Of a stretch of 64,000 bases of DNA, positions 58,891 through 64,000 are shown piece by piece. The notes under the pieces were generated by a model. That model had not been told where the DNA came from. It made no database searches and worked only from the letters and a program-made list of their open reading frames with translations. A program made the translations under genes and the position numbers. Source of the stretch: Leptolyngbya sp. PCC 7375. GTDB taxonomy: Bacteria; Cyanobacteriota; Cyanobacteriia; Phormidesmidales; Phormidesmidaceae. The stretch's first letter is position 1, and every line of letters begins with the position of its first letter. Location: contig NZ_JH993797.1 of assembly GCF_000316115.1 (NCBI RefSeq), positions 7,413,961 through 7,477,960 on the forward strand, in the 5' to 3' direction.

Positions 58891-61221
58891 TTACATATCT
58901 GTCTTGACTTTGAACTGGTCCACAGCGGATTCCAGTTCGCGGGCAACTTCTACCGTATTTTGTAGTCTTCCGGCGACGGCGCGGGAAGAATCTGATGTGC
59001 GTTTAGACGCTTGCGTAATCTGTTGCATAAGCTGAGTAACTGTCTGAGATGTTTCAGCCTGTGAAACGGTTGCTTTAGAAATAGACTGTAGTAGCTCGTC
59101 AATTTTCTGCGATACTTCCACAATCTGTCCCAAGCCTTCTTTAGTTTCTTGTACTAGCTGAGTACCTTCTACCACCTGGGTTGTACCCCGTTCCATGGCT
59201 TCTACCACGTCTCGGGTACCCATCTGAATGTTTTTCACAATCTGCTCAATCTCTTTGGTGGCTGCCGCCGACTGTTCCGCCAGCTGACCAACCTCACTTG
59301 CAACCACTGCGAAACCTTGACCTTCTTCCCCTGCGTGGGCCGCCTCAATACTGGCGTTTACGGCGAGCAGGTTAGTCTTCATGGCAATTTCGTTAATCAG
59401 CGAAACCACCTGAGAAATCTGCTGCGATGATTCACCCAGCTGTTTCACCTTCTTACCGGTTTCTGCCACCGTAGACCGCAGGTCTAGAATACTTTCTACC
59501 GTACGGTCCATGGCAGTTCCACTGTCTTGGGCTGCATTGGATGCCACCTGTGCTACCTGTGCCGCCTGACGGGCGTTGTCGGCCACCTCTTGAATTGAGT
59601 TAGACATCTGCTCAACTGAATTCAGAGTGTTGGTAATTTCGTCCATCTGAGCCAGGGCTTCATCGGCCAGTTCGCGAATCGCACCTTCACTCTGGTCAAT
59701 AGACGAATTTACCTGTCCAGTTGCCTGTTTCACCTGGACAACGATTGAACGTAAGTTCTCAATAATGGCGTTGAAAACGTCACCGATAATACCAATTTCA
59801 CCCGCTGTTAGCTCTGTACGTACCGTGAGGTTACCGTTAGAGGCTTCTTCCATCTCGTTCAAAAGCTGCACCAGCTCACGCTGTAGAACCTCGTTACGTT
59901 TACGTTCTTCTTCAGCTCGTTCTACCTGAGCTTGGGCAGAAATTTGCTGCTGCACTGATTCTTCTTGCTTTACCAGCAGGGTTTGAATTTGTGATGCCAT
60001 CAGGTTGATATTGCTTCCCAACTGGGCGATTTCGTCTGCGCCCTGGGTGTTGATTCGGGTGCCAAAGTCACCTTGACCCAAGCGTTTTACCGAATCGGTA
60101 ATTTGCAAAATCGGTAGGGTAGCTCGGGTGGCCACCAGGGTTGCGATCGCAGCCACCAGCAACACCGTAATCCCCGTACCCACAAGCACTGTGTTCAACA
60201 GCTGCCGTGATGCCACATAGGCCGTGGACGTGTCCACCAAACTAACGACACTCCAGTTCAGCTGCGGATCCTCAGCACTGTTAAGAATAGGAGCGTAGGC
60301 TGTTAACTGAGGGTTGTTCCCTGCGTTTAAAACCGAAATCTGCGGTTCTCTATCCTGCAACCAGGACACCTGCTCAGAGAGGTTAGCCAGAACTGGGTTG
60401 AGTTCTGTGTCTTCCGTGTTGGTCAGAAAGATTTCTTCATTAGCGTCGATTAGCCCCACCTCAGTATTTTGAGCCGCAAACTCACCGATACGTTGCTTCA
60501 GTTCCTCAAGGTCAAGACGCACACGAACAACAGCGATCATTTCCCCTGTTTGGGTGTCAAAAATTGGCGCAGCACCCACCAGTACGAAGGCCAGATCACC
60601 CGCTAAAGGCGCTCTGGGTTGTACCCAGGTAATGTCCTGGGTACTAATCACATTCTGGAACCAGTCAAGTTGACTTACATTGCCTCGAATTGCTGAGGGA
60701 TCTCTGACCGCAATTGGACTGCCGTTGAGGTCTACAACAGCAATATCGTCATAAATCGGTGACGACTCAACCATCTGTCTAAGATACGCATTTCTCTCAG
60801 CCGTAGTCATGGCCCCCCGCACTTTAGGATCGGCAAACGTGCTCAGTTGTGAAAACGTTCTCAAGTCCTGGAAACGACCATCCATAAACTCTGTCGTAAA
60901 CTTAGCAATGTCATCTGTTGCTGCTTGTCGAGTATCATTTACCTGGGCCGTTACCCGTTGCTCCACTAGCAAATATCCCAGGCCCCCTACACCCAGTACC
61001 GGAGCCACTCCCAGCGAGAGTGCCAGGCCCAGCACCTTTGTTTTAAGCGTTAGTTTTTGCCAAAAGCCTTTGGAGGATGTCTGAGCCCTAGACTGTTCAT
61101 CCTGCTGACGATTGGCGGTCACGGCGGGAGAATAGCCAGTGGAATCCATGTTGTCAGGCAGAGGACCGTTGCCAGCGGTGAGGTTGTCCAATTGGGACGG
61201 AAATTCGGTGTTAGGGGCCAT
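58891..61221 (-). CDS. Methyl-accepting chemotaxis protein with dCache and HAMP domains
   Basis: A 776-residue membrane receptor. An N-terminal cytosolic stretch of about 60 residues precedes TM1 (VLGLALSLGVAPVLGVGGLG). A dCache-like periplasmic domain at about 90-335 contains ESSPIYDDIAVVDLNGSPIA and AAPIFDTQTGEMIAVVRVRL. TM2 (TVLVGTGITVLLVAAIATLV) is followed by one or two HAMP domains and a long signalling coiled coil with the conserved hairpin tip INEIAMKTNLLAVNASIEAA and HAGEEGQGFAVVASEVGQLA. No GAF/phytochrome domain is present, so input is probably a small soluble ligand, unlike the light receptor PixJ. No CheR or CheB is nearby. Confidence 0.93.
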   Translation of the reverse strand: MAPNTEFPSQLDNLTAGNGPLPDNMDSTGYSPAVTANRQQDEQSRAQTSSKGFWQKLTLKTKVLGLALSLGVAPVLGVGGLGYLLVEQRVTAQVNDTRQAATDDIAKFTTEFMDGRFQDLRTFSQLSTFADPKVRGAMTTAERNAYLRQMVESSPIYDDIAVVDLNGSPIAVRDPSAIRGNVSQLDWFQNVISTQDITWVQPRAPLAGDLAFVLVGAAPIFDTQTGEMIAVVRVRLDLEELKQRIGEFAAQNTEVGLIDANEEIFLTNTEDTELNPVLANLSEQVSWLQDREPQISVLNAGNNPQLTAYAPILNSAEDPQLNWSVVSLVDTSTAYVASRQLLNTVLVGTGITVLLVAAIATLVATRATLPILQITDSVKRLGQGDFGTRINTQGADEIAQLGSNINLMASQIQTLLVKQEESVQQQISAQAQVERAEEERKRNEVLQRELVQLLNEMEEASNGNLTVRTELTAGEIGIIGDVFNAIIENLRSIVVQVKQATGQVNSSIDQSEGAIRELADEALAQMDEITNTLNSVEQMSNSIQEVADNARQAAQVAQVASNAAQDSGTAMDRTVESILDLRSTVAETGKKVKQLGESSQQISQVVSLINEIAMKTNLLAVNASIEAAHAGEEGQGFAVVASEVGQLAEQSAAATKEIEQIVKNIQMGTRDVVEAMERGTTQVVEGTQLVQETKEGLGQIVEVSQKIDELLQSISKATVSQAETSQTVTQLMQQITQASKRTSDSSRAVAGRLQNTVEVARELESAVDQFKVKTDM

Positions 61222-61283
61222 TGTGGTAATTGCTTAGATTTAAGAGTGGATAGAAGGTACAGTGAAAATTAAGCGCTAAAGAA

Positions 61284-61832
61284 TTAACCCCAAGCACTTT
61301 GCAAGATGGGAGAACGTGCAATGGCTTCAGCATCCAGAACCAGTAACATCTCATCTTGCTGTAATAAACAACCACGCAAACAAGGGGCGATGCTCGGCGC
61401 AAAATGCCCTTTTGGTGTTTGAATTAAATCTAGTGAAAAGCGGATAACTCCCTTCATGGTAGGGACAATCAAACCCAAGAGCGCCTGGTTATGGGCTGTC
61501 GAGACAAGCATATTTTGTTGCTGTGCCCTCTGAGCTACCCGGATAATCACAACGTTATAATTACGAGTATTGGACGGTAGTGGCGTAGATAGCAGCATAT
61601 GGGCCAAATCCACTAGCCACATCACTCGACTCCGCCTAGTGGATAACCCCAGCACACAGGGGGGCATATTTGGCATAGGCGTAATCTGCTTTGCTGGAAG
61701 AACAATCACCTCCTGCACCTGATTCATTGAGAACAGAGCAGGAGTTTGTTCATTCAGCTGGAAGCTCAAGCAGGCCGCACCAGACGTTGCCTCAGATTGA
61801 AATTGTCGATGGGCAAGAACAGATGACTTCAT
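61284..61832 (-). CDS. CheW-like adaptor (first copy)
   Basis: A 182-residue CheW-domain protein: CLSFQLNEQTPALFSMNQVQ, EVIVLPAKQITPMPNMPPCV, LGLSTRRSRVMWLVDLAHML, NVVIIRVAQRAQQQNMLVST. This is the typical order of the fold, with the docking segment near LGLIVPTMKGV. Its start overlaps the CheY stop by 4 bases (ATGA type), so translation is coupled. It links the receptor at 58891 to the CheA kinase. Confidence 0.88.
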   Translation of the reverse strand: MKSSVLAHRQFQSEATSGAACLSFQLNEQTPALFSMNQVQEVIVLPAKQITPMPNMPPCVLGLSTRRSRVMWLVDLAHMLLSTPLPSNTRNYNVVIIRVAQRAQQQNMLVSTAHNQALLGLIVPTMKGVIRFSLDLIQTPKGHFAPSIAPCLRGCLLQQDEMLLVLDAEAIARSPILQSAWG

Positions 61833-62194
61833 TGACTTAGACTGTATCGAACGGCGTTAACAAGCTGATCTTCAGTAAAGGGTTTTGTCACATAGACATT
61901 GACTCCCTGTTTCATGGCCCAGAGACGATCAATCTCACCTGATTTTGAGGTGCACGCTACGATTGGCACCTTCTGAGTTACAGGATTTTTCTTGAGATTA
62001 CGACACATTTCTAGGCCGTTCATACCTGGCATCACCAAGTCAGTCACGATCACATTTGGCTGATGCTCAATGGCCTTACTCAACGCTTCTTTTGCATCAG
62101 TGGCTACGATTACGGTGTATCCACCTTTCCTCAGATAATTGCTGATAAGTTCCAATTCGTTGATAGAGTCATCGACAACTAAGATCTTAGTCAC
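61829..62194 (-). CDS. CheY-like response regulator
   Basis: A 121-residue stand-alone receiver domain. Acidic pocket DD in ILVVDDSINE, phosphoacceptor aspartate in VIVTDLVMPGMNG (about residue 51), threonine/serine in VACTSKSG and lysine in VYVTKPF are all present. It is the PilH-type second regulator of cyanobacterial pil/pix/hmp clusters. It overlaps the following cheW by four bases. Confidence 0.93.
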   Translation of the reverse strand: MTKILVVDDSINELELISNYLRKGGYTVIVATDAKEALSKAIEHQPNVIVTDLVMPGMNGLEMCRNLKKNPVTQKVPIVACTSKSGEIDRLWAMKQGVNVYVTKPFTEDQLVNAVRYSLSQ

Positions 62195-62310
62195 GTTAGT
62201 TCACCTCAAAAGCTGTTGTTTGAATGTTGTTTGGGAAAATCAATCCATCAAAGACATATTCAAATAGTCAGAAATCATATGTAAATAAGGCTGACTATTT
62301 TAGATGTCTT

Positions 62311-63603
62311 TTAAGACAGGTTTCTAGATATCACATCTAGCAAACTAGCTCTATTAAAAGGTTTCTCCAAATAATCTGTAGCACCCACTAATTTAGCTCT
62401 TGTCTTATTGATAATCCCTTTCTTGCCTGTTACCATTACAACAGGTATATCTTCAAATCCGGGAAGACGCCTCAACATTCTACATAATTCATATCCACTA
62501 ATTGTTGGCATTGTTAGGTCTAACAAAATAATATCTGGCTTCAGCCGTTTTAGTTGAAATGTGGCTTTAATGGGCTCAATAAATTTAAAGACAGAGAAGT
62601 TTTCTTCACCTAAAAAACGTTCGATCTGGTCTAATGTATTTGGGCTGTCATCAACACAGGCAATTACAGGCCGAGATTTTTGTTTTTTATGGGAGTTTGA
62701 TGACAAATAAGGGCTTCTGTTTGAATTTATCCCTTTGATTGGATCTATGCCTTGAGCCTTTTTTGCGAGTGGTTTTTCTAGCCCTGTTAGTCGATCAAAT
62801 GGAGATTCTGGTGCCCGTAGTAGGATTGATTTATTCTCAATGTAGGGGTGCAAAAACTTAGCGACATCCAGTTCATCTTGTTGCAAAATAGCTGCGATGT
62901 GGCGAATGCTATATCCCCGTAAAATATTGCCTAACTTACTTTTTAATCTGGGGGAAATAGACTCTGAATTGTTAGTACTAAAGAAAGTATCCTGACTGAC
63001 AATATAAGGTCTCTGGTGTGGAGATGTAATTAAGGGACGTAGTAGTTTCCAAGTTTTGATACGTGCCTGGCAATCTTCAATGGTTGCCTTAGGATCAAGC
63101 CTGGTAAATATTGGGATTTCAAAAAGTTCTCTTTCAATTCTGACGGCTCCCCCTGACAGGGATAGGAACGACTCAATGGCTTCTCTTGTCAGCTGTTCTA
63201 TCAGTTCTTGGGCCTGCCATAATTCGAGATATTTTTGGTCGATTAGATAGCAAATGATTTGATAGTCAAAATATTGAATTGATTGAGTATTCTCAGGTTC
63301 TATATTGAGTAACTCTTCAGAATTTTCCTCAAGCCAGGCAAATGCTTTTTGACTCATAGCAGCTAATTTAAGCTTGAGCCACTTTAAGGTATATGCGAGG
63401 CTTTTATCTGATGCATAGGATGCATAGTTAAGTTTGCCGTCTTTGAAATAAATCCACCACGACATTGATTTTGCATCAACTTCTAAGCATCCGCTTCCAT
63501 AGGTATGAACGAAGCTTGCTAGCAAAACCAGAGGTTGAAAGCTACGGATGGTTTTGGTGGTATTTGTGAGTCTTGATTTTTGCAAGCTTTTCATAAAGTT
63601 CAT
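62311..63603 (-). CDS. PatA-type (PATAN) response regulator
   Basis: A 430-residue protein with an N-terminal PATAN-like region (about residues 10-190; GSGCLEVDAKSMSWWIYFKD, KLNYASYASDKSLAYTLKWL) and a middle winged-helix-like part (LGNILRGYSIRHIAAILQQD). The C-terminal receiver lies at 312-430, with DD in VIACVDDSPN, phosphoacceptor in IILLDLTMPTISG, T in VMVTGKKG and K in YLEKPFN. It is the PilG/HmpA-type first gene of the cluster. In other cyanobacteria such proteins act in phototaxis or pilus control. It is followed by cheY after about 115 bases. Confidence 0.9.
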   Translation of the reverse strand: MNFMKSLQKSRLTNTTKTIRSFQPLVLLASFVHTYGSGCLEVDAKSMSWWIYFKDGKLNYASYASDKSLAYTLKWLKLKLAAMSQKAFAWLEENSEELLNIEPENTQSIQYFDYQIICYLIDQKYLELWQAQELIEQLTREAIESFLSLSGGAVRIERELFEIPIFTRLDPKATIEDCQARIKTWKLLRPLITSPHQRPYIVSQDTFFSTNNSESISPRLKSKLGNILRGYSIRHIAAILQQDELDVAKFLHPYIENKSILLRAPESPFDRLTGLEKPLAKKAQGIDPIKGINSNRSPYLSSNSHKKQKSRPVIACVDDSPNTLDQIERFLGEENFSVFKFIEPIKATFQLKRLKPDIILLDLTMPTISGYELCRMLRRLPGFEDIPVVMVTGKKGIINKTRAKLVGATDYLEKPFNRASLLDVISRNLS

Positions 63604-64000
63604 GTCCTTACAATTCCCGTAGGCCTCAATTCATTAGCTATTACCTAATGTCAAATCAAAAAATCGAGACAATGTGAATTCGTTAAAGCTAAAAACTCTC
63701 AAACGTCAGAGGATTTTTAGCATTCGAATAAAGTTCGAAGAATCTATTGGCAAATCGATAATCGATTGAAAATAGGTTTAAAAAGTTCCTAAGAATCTCA
63801 AAAATCATTGATTTTGCTGAAATCTTAAGACATACCTTGAAACCCATTCTTTTTGAGGTTAATATTTAGTCTAGAAATAGATTTTATACATCTACTTCTA
63901 TATGATTTTTTGACTTGAAGCAAAGGGAAACACAATCGATACAAAGAATTATTCACTGTTTGAAGTCGTTTCTCCGGTAATCTAATTCGAAACTTTAGTA
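63604..64000. other. Upstream region of the chemotaxis-type cluster
   Basis: About 400 AT-rich bases with no open frame of note. They should hold the promoter of the six-gene cluster. Repeated AAAATC/GATTTT-like words occur, but no clear operator was identified. Confidence 0.4.

Overview
The window looks like chromosomal DNA of a cyanobacterium, probably a Leptolyngbya-like lineage. Supporting signs are the many GCGATCGC-type (HIP1) octamers, a PatA-type (PATAN) response regulator heading a CheA/CheW/MCP cluster, STAND proteins with WD40 repeats, a PEP-CTERM protein with CpcT/CpeT features, and many small secreted proteins of cyanobacterial style. No rRNA, tRNA or CRISPR array was recognised.

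Layout. 0-13 kb is a mosaic accessory region. It holds an RNase III-like fragment at the left edge and an AraC regulator split from its probable SDR target by a complete IS4-like element (17-bp inverted repeats, 7-bp target duplication). A frameshifted Tat-signal remnant follows. Two genes of immunity-protein type (DUF2262 and SMI1/KNR4) each lie in a unit that looks like an integron gene cassette with an attC-like site, with no integrase gene in the window. A beta-lactamase-fold hydrolase, a second RNase III-like gene, an alpha/beta hydrolase, an NMT1-type binding protein with a DOPA-dioxygenase-like gene, a DUF6151 protein and MsrA complete the region. 12.9-14 kb carries a double-glycine leader peptide and a shortened NHLM-type secretion adaptor.

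14-31.5 kb appears to be a regulatory island built on SARP-type (OmpR-like DNA-binding plus BTAD) regulators. One is a 1471-residue HTH/NB-ARC/14xWD40 protein with the SARP module at its C-terminus. The other is a 1040-residue SARP-AAA-TPR protein followed by DUF4242 and methyltransferase genes; a paralogous methyltransferase lies 9 kb away. Heptamer repeats with an 11-bp period, the known form of SARP operators, lie upstream of both methyltransferases and of the WD40 regulator. Between them are a BASS transporter, a CpcT/CpeT-like PEP-CTERM protein, an orphan PhnD lipoprotein, an AOC-barrel protein, a GNAT enzyme with an RTX remnant behind it, and small exported proteins.

32-44 kb holds a winged-helix protein paired with an MscS channel, a Crp/Fnr regulator with a membrane protein hemmed in by two transposase remnants, TPR proteins, and small or membrane proteins of unknown role. 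44-54 kb carries two membrane glycosyltransferases, ATP sulfurylase (sat), a 2-kb AT-rich gap, a sulfotransferase and a ChrA-type transporter. 54.6-63.6 kb is a six-gene chemotaxis/phototaxis-type cluster on the minus strand, in the order PATAN-REC, CheY, CheW, MCP, hybrid CheA-REC, CheW. No CheR or CheB is visible.
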